Made by a program: the position numbers and the translations under genes
Shown here: positions 52,526 through 62,138 of the stretch, one piece after another
Layout: every line of letters begins with the position of its first letter
Position numbering within the stretch: position 1 is the stretch's first letter
The notes under the pieces: generated by a model
What the model saw: only the letters and a program-made list of their open reading frames with translations
What the model was told of the DNA's origin: nothing
The model's database searches: none
Source: Neiella marina
Lineage (GTDB): Bacteria; Pseudomonadota; Gammaproteobacteria; Enterobacterales; Neiellaceae
Direction of reading: 5' to 3'
Length of the DNA: 64,000 nt
NCBI RefSeq assembly: GCF_002165625.1
Contig: NZ_NGNS01000006.1
Coordinates: 1-64,000, forward strand

Positions 52526-54376
52526 TTAGATCTTTTTAACGACAATGGCCCACTCTTGTTCTGGGTTACTCGGAGGCTGACCTAAATAACTCGTCACTCT
52601 GAGCCACGAATACTTGCCTTCATCTTCGATCTGAAGTTGTTTTACCGAGCCGAACTGTAATTCACCACCGCGCAGAGGGTCGTACCACTCGACGCTGTAA
52701 TTGGCGTCCTGAGGGAGCATTTTCAGCATCAGCTTTTCTGGCATGCGCTTTACATAAACAATGTAAAATTCACCCAGCTCGGCCAGCACCCATGCGTCTT
52801 CTGCCAGATCATCGTGGTTCTTGGCTTTGTGCAGAGGAACATCGACCATTGAGAAAAAGTCGATGGCAATCTTGGCCTGCTGCCAAAACTTATCTCGGGA
52901 ACGCCAATCCTGAGCAGTCAGATCGCTATGGGCATGCTTGTAACCAAAGTACCACTCGGTACCCCATGCGCCGGCCATATAGGCTCCCCATAAACCGTTT
53001 TGGCGCGCTTGCTGATGTTCAGGGTCAATGGCATCAGGCTTGAGTGCATGTTCCGCATCCCCTGGCTCATCAACAGCCACCGCCCATTGACGTCCGTTGG
53101 CATTGGGCCAGCTAAGAATTTCTTTTGCTTGCTTGTGCACATTGCTGAAATCTGGGGAAGACGTTTGCACTGATGCGCCGGTGTACCAGCTATCCGCCCC
53201 CCGGAGATCGTTAAAATACCAGCCGTTGTGGATCACTCGATGGTGTTGATAGGGGTCGACTTGGTTAAAGTAGGCCGCCATGGCGAGGCGTTGTAACGTG
53301 CCCTGCGGGGCCGTGGTATTTTCAGGTACCCAATCGCCATTCTCTTCACCCATGTTCCAGTTCAGCGCCAGATGATGGCCAAAACGGGCAATGAGTTCTC
53401 GGTAGTATAATTTGCGCTCCGCACCTAACCCTCCGCCATCGAGCAATCCTTGGTTTTCGACTTCTTGAGTTTTGAAATGTAAAAACAAACCAAGAGATTG
53501 AGCATGACTAAAGACAATATTCCACTGCTCGAGCTTACTCACATCAAAGCGGTCATAGTTGTGGTAATCGACGTAAGGAAACACATTCTTGTCATCGCCC
53601 TTAATGTTCAAAGTTAAAAAGCTGATTGAATTCATTCCTTTGGATGCAATGTAATTCAAAGCGCCAATCAGATTCTTACCTTTGTCATCAGCCCAAGTGG
53701 GGTCGCCCATTTGCCAATCGGAGCGGTGCGGTGCCCAAGTTTTTATCAATTCATCGCCAAAACCATCTTGATGCTGCGAGCCATCAAAATCAGCATATGC
53801 CAGCAGGTTCTCAGGCGAGTCTGGGCCTGCTTTGATAAAGTAATCGCCGCTACCAGCAAATCGCAAGTAACGTTCATTCACCCATTGCAAGCGCCCTAGA
53901 GCGCGAAAGTCTGGCCCTTGTTTGTTCGATGGCTGAACATCAAATTGGCCGCGTTGGCCATCCATGTATGCCGCCGATCGACCCGAGTGCTTGGCTTCGG
54001 AAATAGCAACATATGGCCCTTGACGAAACTGTGCTTGCCAGTGCCAAACTCCGACTTCATCGGGACTAAACCTCACCAGCCATTGATTGCCGCGACTGGC
54101 AGAGCTATTAGCCGCATTGCCATCAGCGCCGAAAAAGCCCGGGACGACATAACTTTTGCCCGTTGTTGGGTGGCGGAACTCAACGTTCAGGCGATAGTTA
54201 AGAAACGGGTTATATTGGTCTTGTTCCGAAACCTCTGGTCCTGCGAAAGCAAGTTCAATGGTATGCCATTGACGGAGTTCGCCGTTTAGCGTTACAGGCA
54301 CGGCGGCGCAACAAAGGCAGCTGTAGCCAAGTAAAACCGCGGCAAGTATGTATTGGAGCAGGTTAAAATTCTTCAT
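52526..54376 (-). CDS. Secreted DUF5060 / apiosidase-like putative glycoside hydrolase
   Basis: A 616-residue exported protein. The signal peptide ends at CCAAV near residue 25. An N-terminal DUF5060 Ig-like domain follows (about 25-135; VEFRHPTTGKSYVVPGFFGADG). A TIM-barrel-like middle (about 145-520) has candidate acid residues in HLALNWNMGEENGDW and AVAVDEPGD. A small C-terminal beta domain is of the putative collagen-binding type (about 530-616). DUF5060 proteins are recurrent in marine polysaccharide loci, but their substrate is often unknown. ATG 54376 is chosen because a standard signal peptide starts there with GAGAG upstream. It lies 127 bases after the GH86 gene on the same strand, with no strong terminator between. 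Confidence 0.78.
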   Translation of the reverse strand: MKNFNLLQYILAAVLLGYSCLCCAAVPVTLNGELRQWHTIELAFAGPEVSEQDQYNPFLNYRLNVEFRHPTTGKSYVVPGFFGADGNAANSSASRGNQWLVRFSPDEVGVWHWQAQFRQGPYVAISEAKHSGRSAAYMDGQRGQFDVQPSNKQGPDFRALGRLQWVNERYLRFAGSGDYFIKAGPDSPENLLAYADFDGSQHQDGFGDELIKTWAPHRSDWQMGDPTWADDKGKNLIGALNYIASKGMNSISFLTLNIKGDDKNVFPYVDYHNYDRFDVSKLEQWNIVFSHAQSLGLFLHFKTQEVENQGLLDGGGLGAERKLYYRELIARFGHHLALNWNMGEENGDWVPENTTAPQGTLQRLAMAAYFNQVDPYQHHRVIHNGWYFNDLRGADSWYTGASVQTSSPDFSNVHKQAKEILSWPNANGRQWAVAVDEPGDAEHALKPDAIDPEHQQARQNGLWGAYMAGAWGTEWYFGYKHAHSDLTAQDWRSRDKFWQQAKIAIDFFSMVDVPLHKAKNHDDLAEDAWVLAELGEFYIVYVKRMPEKLMLKMLPQDANYSVEWYDPLRGGELQFGSVKQLQIEDEGKYSWLRVTSYLGQPPSNPEQEWAIVVKKI

Positions 54377-54502
54377 TGTTGGCTCTCTGCGAGTAACAGG
54401 CGCTTTCATCATCAATTGAATGGATAAACAGTTCGCCTAGCTGCAAACCAAATAGCCGCAGTAGAATGACTGCGGCCGATATTGCATGTACAAAAGCTTG
54501 GG

Positions 54503-56665
54503 TTATTTGGTCCTCGCCAAAGCACGCGAGCTGTCAAATACCTGCAGGGTCATGGATGAGACATAGCCGCCAGCATCAGCAAAGGTCACCTCAACCGTAT
54601 TGTTGGCCTGCAAATCTGCCAGCGATACAGGGATTTCAATCAAGCCAAAGAAGCTTTCACGACCTTCACCATTGAGGTATTGGTCATCACCGCGGTAGTC
54701 TTCAGGCACAGTGATGGCTTTACCATTGAGCGTGATAGTCGGCACCAGCGATTGATTGAATTCACGGCCAACACCCATACGCAGTATCGCTTCCCCTTCA
54801 CTACCAAGTTCAACGTCATTAATGTTGAAGCTAATCGCTTGGTTGGCAACAATGGCTTGTTTGTAGCTTTGCGCGTAGTACTTGGTTTCATCGTTGACTT
54901 CGCTGAGGCTGAGATCAGTCGCAAAAGTCAGCTCCAATACCATAGTGGCGCTCGCCTTTAAGGTGATGGTGTCGCTCAGTGAACTCGCTGTGGACTGGTC
55001 AATCACACCGCCCTCACCTTGCTGATAGAAGTGCTTTATCTTGACGCTGTCGATGGTGTTGCCATTCAGACCAAGGGTGTTGAGGGTGAGCTCTTGATCG
55101 GTAAACTCAAGGTTATTCAAAATGACGTAGGCATTAGTGCCTTCGACATAGGCATCGACTTGGATATCAACTTCCGATGACCAGCTATCGATCCGTGTTC
55201 CTTTGACGTCTTTCCACAACTCAAAGAAGTGAATCATGTTGGTGTAAACCCAGTTGCCGGTGTCGCTATTAGGCTCATCTTGACGGCGCATTAAGCGCGA
55301 CTGATACGGCTGATTGGGGCCAGTGCGCCCCCACTCCCCTTTCACCACGATAAACGGCAAGGTCTTCCAAATTAAGTCTGGACGCTCCATAAAACTCATC
55401 ATCATGGCATTAAAGGAAGCAACGTTTTCCCAGTCGGTATAAGGCGACCAAGCTTTCTTAATGTGGCTATGAACTTGAGCACCGTACTCAGACACAATCA
55501 TTGGTGTTGGCGCACCAAACTGCATGTCGGTGTACTGTTCCAACATATCGAAAGTGGCTTCGAGGTTGCCGCCGCGGCGATAACGCTGCTTGCCTTGGAA
55601 CGCAGGGAAGTCGTACAAATGCAGTGACAAGAAATCCATGTTGTCACCGGCAATATCAATAAATGCTTTATCACGCTGTTCCCAACGGTTGAAGTTATCT
55701 TCTTCAAAGTTTGGAAATGCTACCGTGTAACCACCAATTAATGCGCCGGGATTTGTTTTGCGGATCTCATTGGCAACGGCATTATGGAACTCAAATATCT
55801 GGTGAGTTTTATCTAATTTTTGCTGCTCGGTTAATTCGTTCTTAATCGTGACCAAGTCATAGAGTGGCTCATTCATTACCTCAATGAATTTAGGTTTAGG
55901 CTGACCTGCATCAGTGTCCGTTGAGGACACACCAAAGTACTTACTGAGGTATTGCCCCATGTAGTGACCTGTGGCAGTGCCTAAAGGCTCAGCTTGGCTA
56001 TCCGTTTGAGAAAATGCCCACTGATTGCCGTCTAATGAGTTAATCAAGGTGCCATCCGGATAGAACGGGTGCTGCTGAGCACCAATGATCATATCGGTCG
56101 CGCGTTGCTCGTGTTGCCGGCCTTTAACGTACTTTTCAGTACTATTGGTAACAAATTGGTTTTTGACCCAAGCCGAGCGGCTGGTTGTCGAAGCTTCACT
56201 GACAAAACCCGGCTTCGCTGGATCTTGGGCAACATTGCGCAGTTCCCATGAAATACCGCCTGTATTCCTGCCAAGGTAGACATCATAGCCATCTAAAAAG
56301 TCAGTGATCAGGTCATCGGATTCATTTGGCCCATACTGGTTTTCCCACAACCACTCGTTTTCCAACGGCGAGGCATGAATACCAATGAACTTGCGACGGT
56401 CAAAGCTTTCAATACCGCCAACCACATGTTTCATGTCTAGGTTGATATCAACTTGAGTGCCCATTGGTTCTGGTTCGGGTTCCGGCTCAGGTTCAGGATC
56501 TGGCTCGGGTTCAGGATCTGGATCCGGCGCAGGATCAGGATCTGGAGTCGGTGTTGGCGCCGGTGTTGGCGCTGGCGAATCTGATGAGCCACCTCCGCCG
56601 CAGCCACCAAGGCCGATGGTCGCCGCAATGAGCAACGACAGAATGATGGTATTTGTATTGGTCAT
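54503..56665 (-). CDS. GH86 beta-agarase/porphyranase lipoprotein
   Basis: A 720-residue lipoprotein (lipobox GLGGC, Cys22) with a Pro/Asp/Glu/Thr linker (about 30-70) that holds the enzyme away from the membrane. The GH86 barrel begins at VDINLDMKHVVGGIESFDRR and covers about residues 72-500. The likely catalytic pair are the Glu of FIEVMNEPLYDL and of MIVSEYGAQVH. The C-terminal 230 residues are beta-rich accessory domains. GH86 enzymes cut agarose or porphyran at beta-1,4 bonds. The neighbouring sulfatase favours a sulfated agarocolloid such as porphyran, but this is inference. ATG 56665 is chosen for its lipoprotein signal and AGAG upstream; the longer frame start at 56731 is rejected. 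Confidence 0.88.
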   Translation of the reverse strand: MTNTNTIILSLLIAATIGLGGCGGGGSSDSPAPTPAPTPTPDPDPAPDPDPEPEPDPEPEPEPEPEPMGTQVDINLDMKHVVGGIESFDRRKFIGIHASPLENEWLWENQYGPNESDDLITDFLDGYDVYLGRNTGGISWELRNVAQDPAKPGFVSEASTTSRSAWVKNQFVTNSTEKYVKGRQHEQRATDMIIGAQQHPFYPDGTLINSLDGNQWAFSQTDSQAEPLGTATGHYMGQYLSKYFGVSSTDTDAGQPKPKFIEVMNEPLYDLVTIKNELTEQQKLDKTHQIFEFHNAVANEIRKTNPGALIGGYTVAFPNFEEDNFNRWEQRDKAFIDIAGDNMDFLSLHLYDFPAFQGKQRYRRGGNLEATFDMLEQYTDMQFGAPTPMIVSEYGAQVHSHIKKAWSPYTDWENVASFNAMMMSFMERPDLIWKTLPFIVVKGEWGRTGPNQPYQSRLMRRQDEPNSDTGNWVYTNMIHFFELWKDVKGTRIDSWSSEVDIQVDAYVEGTNAYVILNNLEFTDQELTLNTLGLNGNTIDSVKIKHFYQQGEGGVIDQSTASSLSDTITLKASATMVLELTFATDLSLSEVNDETKYYAQSYKQAIVANQAISFNINDVELGSEGEAILRMGVGREFNQSLVPTITLNGKAITVPEDYRGDDQYLNGEGRESFFGLIEIPVSLADLQANNTVEVTFADAGGYVSSMTLQVFDSSRALARTK
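56457..56575 (-). repeat. Hexamer-like repeat coding for a Pro/Glu/Asp linker
   Basis: GGTTCx and GGATCx units repeat within the GH86 gene and encode alternating (Asp/Glu)-Pro and Thr-Pro dipeptides. Such repeats change length easily by slippage and code for flexible linkers common in secreted marine CAZymes. Confidence 0.7.
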
Positions 56666-56751
56666 GTGATCACTCTCTTTGTAGCCAAAGGCAAGCCTCG
56701 TTTCAGTATGAGAACAACAAATACATCTCACACAAAACGAATACTTTTAAT

Positions 56752-56759
56752 TGTTAACA
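56752..56759 (-). promoter_or_regulatory. TGTTAACA palindrome, GH86 promoter
   Basis: The 10-base form TTGTTAACAA occupies 56751-56760, 86 bases upstream of the GH86 start codon. It is identical to the palindrome upstream of the TonB receptor. Confidence 0.45.
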
Positions 56760-56777
56760 ATATTTCACTGTGTAAAT

Positions 56778-56811
56778 AAAAACCGCGATCGATCTCTAGA
56801 TTGCGGTTTTT
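56778..56811 (-). terminator. Sulfatase gene terminator
   Basis: AAAAACCGC (56778-56786) pairs with GCGGTTTTT (56803-56811); on the minus strand the stem is followed by ATTTAC. It lies 63 bases past the sulfatase stop codon and separates that gene from the GH86 transcription unit. Confidence 0.75.
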
Positions 56812-56873
56812 ATGAGTTTACTTATTCACAGTAACGAGCTGATTTAATTAAATATAAAATGTGGCACTGGCTC

Positions 56874-58583
56874 TTAGTACGGATCATTCGGCTTAATTTT
56901 AATGATCTCGGCGTAGTCAACGATGTTGTTTTCTCGCTTCCAGACTTCACACATTTTTTCCAATTTGGCGACCAGTTCAGGCATTTTTTCTGCCAGATTG
57001 TTGGTCTCTCCTGGATCGTTGCTTAAGTCGTAGAGTTCATAGGCGATGCCGGGCTTTTTCAAAGTTTGTAGGTACCAGCCCGGTTCAATGAGCAATTTCC
57101 AACGGCCTTGGTAAATAACACTTTGTTGCCCCTTGTCATTGAAAAACAACGCTTCAGGGGGTGCCATGGACTCACCTTTTAAGGTCTTTAAGACACTGCG
57201 ACCATCCGGTTTTCTTGGTGTGACTCCGCGGAATACATCGGGGAATTCGGTGCCGCTAATCTCAAGGAAAGTTGGCACTAAGTCACCGACCCAAACCACA
57301 TCGTCGTTGATCGTGCCGGGCTTAATCACCCCCGGCCAAGCGGCAATACTGTGCGTACGGGCGCCACCTTCCCACAGCAACGCTTTGACGCCAGTATAAG
57401 GCGCATTCATCAAGTCACCGATATGGGATGCTGCGCCATTGTCTGAGAAATACAATACTAGGGTATTGTCATACTCACCGCTTTTCTTTAAGCCATCCAA
57501 TAACTTACCGATGTTTTCGTCCATCTTCTCCATCATCGCGGCATGGACGGCTGATTGTAAGCGGAACTTCTCAATCTTTTCTGGCGTTTGCTGTGTCCAC
57601 ATGTAGTTGGCATTACGAGTCGTTGCTTCGGCAGGGAATAAACCCTGCGCGACCAGCCCTGCATGCCGATCGTCGGCGATTTTCTGTAGATCGGCATAGC
57701 GCTTGAGATACTTCTGCACTAGGTGTTCCGGAGCTTGCAATGGCTTGTGCGGCGCTCGATACGCGACATACATGAAAAATGGCTGATCTTTTTTCGACGC
57801 CGCTTCAATCATCTCAACGGCGCGATCGGTCATGCTATCAGTAGCATAGAAATTCTTACCGGTTTTGCCATGGCAAGCACCATAGTGCTTTTTGCTAAAG
57901 GCATTATCGGCATAGCAATGCATGGTGTAGTCATAGTCGTACTTCAGCTTGGCCTTTTGATTTCCCTCGTAATAATCATGCTTATCTTCTGGCCTATAGA
58001 ACAGATTGCCTTGCGCACCATGGAATACGAAGCTCTCCTGAAACCCTCGCTGAGGCGGCAGTGCCAGATAGTCTTGCTCCATTTCTTCATCAGTTAGTTT
58101 CATGCTTGGTGGGTGGGTTTTGCGCCACCAATCCTTTAACTCAGGACGCTCCTTAATGTAACTGCCACCAAGATGCCATTTGCCTACCATGAGCGTTTGA
58201 TAACCATTGCCAGCGAGCAGTTCAGAGATCAGCGGCTGATCGTAGGGTAACCGCGCTCGATGGGCTTCAAACGGTAGTTCACGCACCCAATCGCCAACAA
58301 CGCCACCACCAAAACCAACATGAGCGGCATCAACCCCCGTGAGTAAGGTTGCTCGGGTCGGGCTGCATCTGGCGTTACTGTAGAATTGACTCAAGCGGAC
58401 CCCTTGGTTCGCCAGTTCCGTTAAGTTGGGTGTATCGATTTCACCGCCGTATGCATTGAGATCAGTAAACCCAGCATCATCAGAAAGAATCACGATAATG
58501 TTCGGCCGGCTATCAACAGCGCCAGCAAAAGCGCTAACACAGGTGGTCGAGAGCAATAAAAATGGCAGTATCAAGTTACGCAT
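56874..58583 (-). CDS. Family S1 sulfatase
   Basis: A 569-residue exported sulfatase. The signal peptide ends near AFAG. The formylglycine motif CSPTR begins at Cys73, which needs conversion by a maturation enzyme. Metal-binding residues are seen in ILSDDAGF (Asp35-Asp36) and YFSDNGA (the later Asp-Asn). LMVGKWHLGG is the second family signature. S1 sulfatases remove sulfate esters from carbohydrates; in this locus 6-O-sulfate of porphyran or a related agarocolloid is the likely substrate. ATG 58583 is chosen for the signal peptide; the in-frame TTG at 58604 is not supported. It has its own upstream palindrome and downstream terminator. Confidence 0.9.
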   Translation of the reverse strand: MRNLILPFLLLSTTCVSAFAGAVDSRPNIIVILSDDAGFTDLNAYGGEIDTPNLTELANQGVRLSQFYSNARCSPTRATLLTGVDAAHVGFGGGVVGDWVRELPFEAHRARLPYDQPLISELLAGNGYQTLMVGKWHLGGSYIKERPELKDWWRKTHPPSMKLTDEEMEQDYLALPPQRGFQESFVFHGAQGNLFYRPEDKHDYYEGNQKAKLKYDYDYTMHCYADNAFSKKHYGACHGKTGKNFYATDSMTDRAVEMIEAASKKDQPFFMYVAYRAPHKPLQAPEHLVQKYLKRYADLQKIADDRHAGLVAQGLFPAEATTRNANYMWTQQTPEKIEKFRLQSAVHAAMMEKMDENIGKLLDGLKKSGEYDNTLVLYFSDNGAASHIGDLMNAPYTGVKALLWEGGARTHSIAAWPGVIKPGTINDDVVWVGDLVPTFLEISGTEFPDVFRGVTPRKPDGRSVLKTLKGESMAPPEALFFNDKGQQSVIYQGRWKLLIEPGWYLQTLKKPGIAYELYDLSNDPGETNNLAEKMPELVAKLEKMCEVWKRENNIVDYAEIIKIKPNDPY

Positions 58584-58595
58584 AAAATGGTTTAC

Positions 58596-58603
58596 TGTTA
58601 ACA
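58596..58603 (-). promoter_or_regulatory. TGTTAACA palindrome before the sulfatase
   Basis: This copy lies only 13-20 bases upstream of the sulfatase start codon, so a bound protein would block the start region. The core matches the palindromes before the TonB receptor, response regulator and GH86 genes. Confidence 0.4.
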
Positions 58604-58766
58604 ATACGTTATAAAAAGTGTATCGCTAACACCTCAATCAAACAATCCATGTTTCAGCGCCCTAGCTCACACTATTGCACACTGATGCTAATCTTATTAG
58701 CCCAAAACTCAGTCTTTCAGGAACAATAACGATTGAGAAAATGAGTCCAAGTCATAGGAATGAGGT

Positions 58767-59066
58767 ATGTCAATCAGCCGCACCAAAACCAGCTTTTATC
58801 GCCGATTATTGTTGGCTTATTTGATTGAGCAAGGAATCAATACGGTACCAAAACTCGAGGCCGAGCTAGGCCTTCCGAGGCGCACTGCGCAAGACACCAT
58901 TAACGCCATGTCCGATCTGGACATAGACTGCCAATTTGTCGGGGCAAACAAAGATGGTTGCTATCAAATTAATGGTTGGGGGGCGATTAGCAGTGCTTGG
59001 ATTGGCGAAAACATCGAGCACATTAGACAGGTATTGGGCTATGGCAATAGCTCCTCCGGCAACTGA
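58767..59066 (+). CDS. Small winged helix-turn-helix protein
   Basis: A 99-residue protein that looks like the small winged-HTH family HTH_43. It has TVPKLEAELGLPRRTAQDTINAMSDL (about residues 27-52) and the wing YQINGWG. GAGG lies just before the ATG. It is divergent from the sulfatase and convergent with deoD. It could control either side; a TAACGATTGA site 31-40 bases upstream of its start is shared with the response regulator gene. Function is otherwise unknown. Confidence 0.75.
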   Translation: MSISRTKTSFYRRLLLAYLIEQGINTVPKLEAELGLPRRTAQDTINAMSDLDIDCQFVGANKDGCYQINGWGAISSAWIGENIEHIRQVLGYGNSSSGN

Positions 59067-59109
59067 ACTTCAAGGAAGCGAAGCCGGAGCAAGCTAACAC
59101 GGAAGTTGC

Positions 59110-59814
59110 TTACAGCAGTGATTCCAAGGTGATTTCCATCATGTCGCGGAAACTGGTTTGACGCTCATCTGAAGTGGTCGCTTCGCCAGTGCGAATGTGA
59201 TCGGAAATAGTCAGTACCGCAAGGGCATTGGCACCGAATTCAGCGGCAACGCCGTAAAGGCCGGCAGCTTCCATCTCAACCGCCAACACGCCCATTTTTT
59301 CCATGACATCGAACATCTCAACATCTGGGGTGTAAAACAAATCCGCCGAGAAGCAGTTACCCACTTTGACCGGTAAATTCAGTTTAGCTGCCGAATCAAC
59401 AACATTTTTCAGTAAGCCGTAATCAGCAATCGCAGCAAAGTCGTTGCCCTTGAAACGAGTGCGATTGACGCCAGAGTCGGTACAAGCTCCCATCGCCACC
59501 ACCACATCACGCACTTTTACATCGGTGCTGACAGCACCGGCACTGCCGACCCGAATCAGGTTTTTAACGCCGTATTCAGTGATCAGCTCCTTGGCATAAA
59601 TTGAACAAGACGGAATGCCCATACCAGAGCCCATCACCGACACAGCTTTACCTTTGTAAGTGCCGGTGTAACCGAACATGTTTCTAACATCAGTGACCAA
59701 ACGAGCATCATCAAGAAATGTTTCAGCAATGAATTTTGCTCGCAGTGGATCGCCAGGAAACAGCACTGTTTCTGCAAAATCACCCGGCTTGGCATTAATG
59801 TGTGGAGTTGCCAT
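59110..59814 (-). CDS. deoD: Purine-nucleoside phosphorylase
   Basis: A 234-residue DeoD, the hexameric phosphorylase that splits purine (deoxy)nucleosides to base and (deoxy)ribose-1-phosphate. Conserved blocks are [33 protein letters not shown] and [15 protein letters not shown], with the catalytic Asp in [11 protein letters not shown] 59814 (MATPHINA) with GAGGAAC upstream is the standard start. It is the last gene of the deoC-deoB-deoD run, 60 bases after deoB. Confidence 0.95.
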   Translation of the reverse strand: MATPHINAKPGDFAETVLFPGDPLRAKFIAETFLDDARLVTDVRNMFGYTGTYKGKAVSVMGSGMGIPSCSIYAKELITEYGVKNLIRVGSAGAVSTDVKVRDVVVAMGACTDSGVNRTRFKGNDFAAIADYGLLKNVVDSAAKLNLPVKVGNCFSADLFYTPDVEMFDVMEKMGVLAVEMEAAGLYGVAAEFGANALAVLTISDHIRTGEATTSDERQTSFRDMMEITLESLL

Positions 59815-59874
59815 TGATTGTTCCTCTATTCTTTTCATCCCGCCGCGACTCGGCTGACAGGTATTGGTAATAAG

Positions 59875-61086
59875 TTAATTGTTTAAAAAGCTAGTACCGT
59901 ATGCCATCGGCGCCAAACCAAAGTAATCGGCGAGCGACTGACCAATATCAGCAAAAGATTGACGTTGGCCCAACGCTCCTGCGTCAACCTTGCGGCCATG
60001 CACTAACACTGGCACATGCTCTCTGGTATGGTCGGTGCCAGCCCACGTCGGGTCACAGCCATGATCAGCGGTGATAATGACCACGTCATCGTCACTCAAT
60101 TGCGTCAGCAGCTCTGGCAGACGTTGGTCAAATTGTTCAAGGGCATCGGCATAGCCGCGGACATCGCGACGATGGCCGTAGCTGGAATCAAAATCAACGA
60201 AATTGCTGAAGATCAACGACCGATCTGAAGCGTTTGCCAGCGCCTCCAATGTCGCATCAAACAAGCCGTCAATACCCGATGCTTTGACTTTCTTAGTGAT
60301 CCCTTGATGAGCAAAAATATCGGCAATTTTGCCTACCGAAACCACTTCACCACCATCTTCAGTGAGCTTGTCTAGCAACGTTGGGGCTGGCGGTAGTACC
60401 GAATAATCGCGACGGTTGGCGGTACGCTCAAAGGCACCTGCTTTATCGCCAACAAATGGCCGGGCAATCACGCGGCCGATGTTGTAGTCGTCCAATAACT
60501 CGCGAGCGATTTCGCACAGCTCATAGAGGCGTTGCAAGCCAAAGGTTTGTTCATGGCAAGCGATTTGAAACACACTGTCAGCTGAGGTGTAAACAATCGG
60601 CTGACCGCTGCGCATATGCTCTTCACCCAGCTGATCTAAGATAACCGTACCTGAGCTATGACAATTGCCCAAAATAGTTTCAACACCAGCACGCTCAACA
60701 AAGGCATCAATCAGTTCTTGCGGGAAGCTATCGGTCTTCTCGTGAAAGTAACCCCAGTCAAACAACACCGGTACTCCGGCCATTTCCCAGTGACCACTTG
60801 GGGTATCTTTACCTGACGACAGCTCTTTGGCATAACCATAGGCGCTAAGCGGTTCAATACTGCTATCGACACCGGCAGCGAACGCACCGGTGCTGTCTCG
60901 ATGAGCGTGATAGAGACCCATTGCGGCAAGATTAGGCAAGTGAATGGGGCCACGTCCCAAGCTTCCATTAGCGCATTGCTCAGCGATGTGGCCAAAGGTA
61001 TCGGAACCGGCATCACCAAACTTATCAGCATCTGGCGTAGCGCCAACGCCAAAGGAATCGAGTACTAATATGATTGCTCGTTTCAT
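59875..61086 (-). CDS. deoB: Phosphopentomutase
   Basis: A 403-residue DeoB of the alkaline-phosphatase superfamily. It interconverts (deoxy)ribose-1-phosphate and 5-phosphate, joining the phosphorylases to DeoC. Metal ligands are visible in [25 protein letters not shown] (phosphorylated Thr) and [11 protein letters not shown] with GTDHTRE. GGAGGCG precedes the ATG at 61086, 8 bases after deoC. Full length. Confidence 0.96.
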   Translation of the reverse strand: MKRAIILVLDSFGVGATPDADKFGDAGSDTFGHIAEQCANGSLGRGPIHLPNLAAMGLYHAHRDSTGAFAAGVDSSIEPLSAYGYAKELSSGKDTPSGHWEMAGVPVLFDWGYFHEKTDSFPQELIDAFVERAGVETILGNCHSSGTVILDQLGEEHMRSGQPIVYTSADSVFQIACHEQTFGLQRLYELCEIARELLDDYNIGRVIARPFVGDKAGAFERTANRRDYSVLPPAPTLLDKLTEDGGEVVSVGKIADIFAHQGITKKVKASGIDGLFDATLEALANASDRSLIFSNFVDFDSSYGHRRDVRGYADALEQFDQRLPELLTQLSDDDVVIITADHGCDPTWAGTDHTREHVPVLVHGRKVDAGALGQRQSFADIGQSLADYFGLAPMAYGTSFLNN

Positions 61087-61094
61087 CTCGCCTC

Positions 61095-61874
61095 CTAGTA
61101 GGCACTTGTAGCGCTGTTTTGTTGCTCAGCTCCCTGCCCCAATGTATCCAACAAGTTATTTAACAGGCTGGAAGCACCAAAGCGGAAGTTGTCTTTATTG
61201 ACCCAGTCGGCCCCCATCAAATCGCTTGCTAAGCCGATAAATGCTTGTGCATCTTCTACGGTTCGGACCCCACCTGCGGGCTTAAATTTGATTGGCTTGC
61301 CACTGGCTTTGATCGCTTCAAGCATGATGCGGCAGGATTCCAAGGTGGCGTTGACCGGCACCTTACCGGTTGATGTTTTGATAAAGTCAGCGCCGGAATC
61401 AATTGCAATCTGGCTCGCTTTGGCAATCAATGCTTCAGTTTTCAGCTCGCCAGTTTCAACAATGACCTTCAAGGTCACTTTGTCACCACACGCTTGCTTG
61501 CATTGCGCCACCAGCTCAGCCCCAACCGTTTCATTGCCGCCAATCAAGGCGCGGTAAGGGAACACCACATCCACTTCATCGGCCCCTAACGCAACGGCTT
61601 CTTTAGTCTCGGCGACAGCCGCAGCGACATCATCATTGCCGTGCGGGAAATTGGTCACGGTAGCAATTTTGATATCGTCGCAACCTTGTTGTTGCAGTGC
61701 TTTTTTGGCTGCCGGAATGAACTGCTTGTAGATACACACTGCCGCTGTATTACCGGCAGGACTTTGCGCCTGTTGGCAAAGGGCAATGACTTTGGCGTCC
61801 GTGTCGTCGTCATTTAAGGTGGTTAAATCCATCATCGAGATGGCGTGCCGAGCAATCTGTTGCAAATCAGTCAT
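61095..61874 (-). CDS. deoC: Deoxyribose-phosphate aldolase
   Basis: A 259-residue DeoC. It cleaves 2-deoxyribose-5-phosphate to acetaldehyde and glyceraldehyde-3-phosphate. The Schiff-base Lys is in FIKTSTGK, and the second Lys/Asp network is in [10 protein letters not shown] and [13 protein letters not shown] precedes ATG 61874. deoB follows after 8 bases, so the usual deoA gene is absent from between them. A short hairpin sits just upstream. Confidence 0.96.
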   Translation of the reverse strand: MTDLQQIARHAISMMDLTTLNDDDTDAKVIALCQQAQSPAGNTAAVCIYKQFIPAAKKALQQQGCDDIKIATVTNFPHGNDDVAAAVAETKEAVALGADEVDVVFPYRALIGGNETVGAELVAQCKQACGDKVTLKVIVETGELKTEALIAKASQIAIDSGADFIKTSTGKVPVNATLESCRIMLEAIKASGKPIKFKPAGGVRTVEDAQAFIGLASDLMGADWVNKDNFRFGASSLLNNLLDTLGQGAEQQNSATSAY

Positions 61875-61890
61875 GAGTTATCTCTCAATA

Positions 61891-61912
61891 AAAAGGTGTA
61901 CCACCTTTTTTA
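61891..61912 (-). terminator. Hairpin just upstream of deoC
   Basis: AAAAAGGTG (61891-61899) pairs with CACCTTTTT (61903-61911). On the minus strand the 3' arm ends in TTTTT, immediately followed by the deoC ribosome site. It could end nupC transcription or act as an attenuator in the deoC leader. The stem has only a four-pair GC-containing core. Confidence 0.4.
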
Positions 61913-62138
61913 AATGAACACGTCAAATCAGCAGCCTAGCTCAGCAATGCTCAATCGATCTCGAACCAACGAGCGAGCAAGACAGCTTGACGTGGCGGAC
62001 TTGGTTCCGTGAAGAGACAAAAGGTAGAGCGCTGTAGCTAACAACTGATTCAATCAGCAACAGCGTCTAGGCAAACATCCGTGTAACCGCATACTTAAGG
62101 GAAGCCCAGCTTAGAGCTAAGGTTCCCCCGAAAAATGG

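Noticed and set aside
56457-56669. Plus-strand Gly-Ser repeat frame opposite the GH86 linker
   Set aside because: It is the antisense of the Pro/Glu/Asp linker repeat; a (Gly-Ser)n translation is expected from that repeat.
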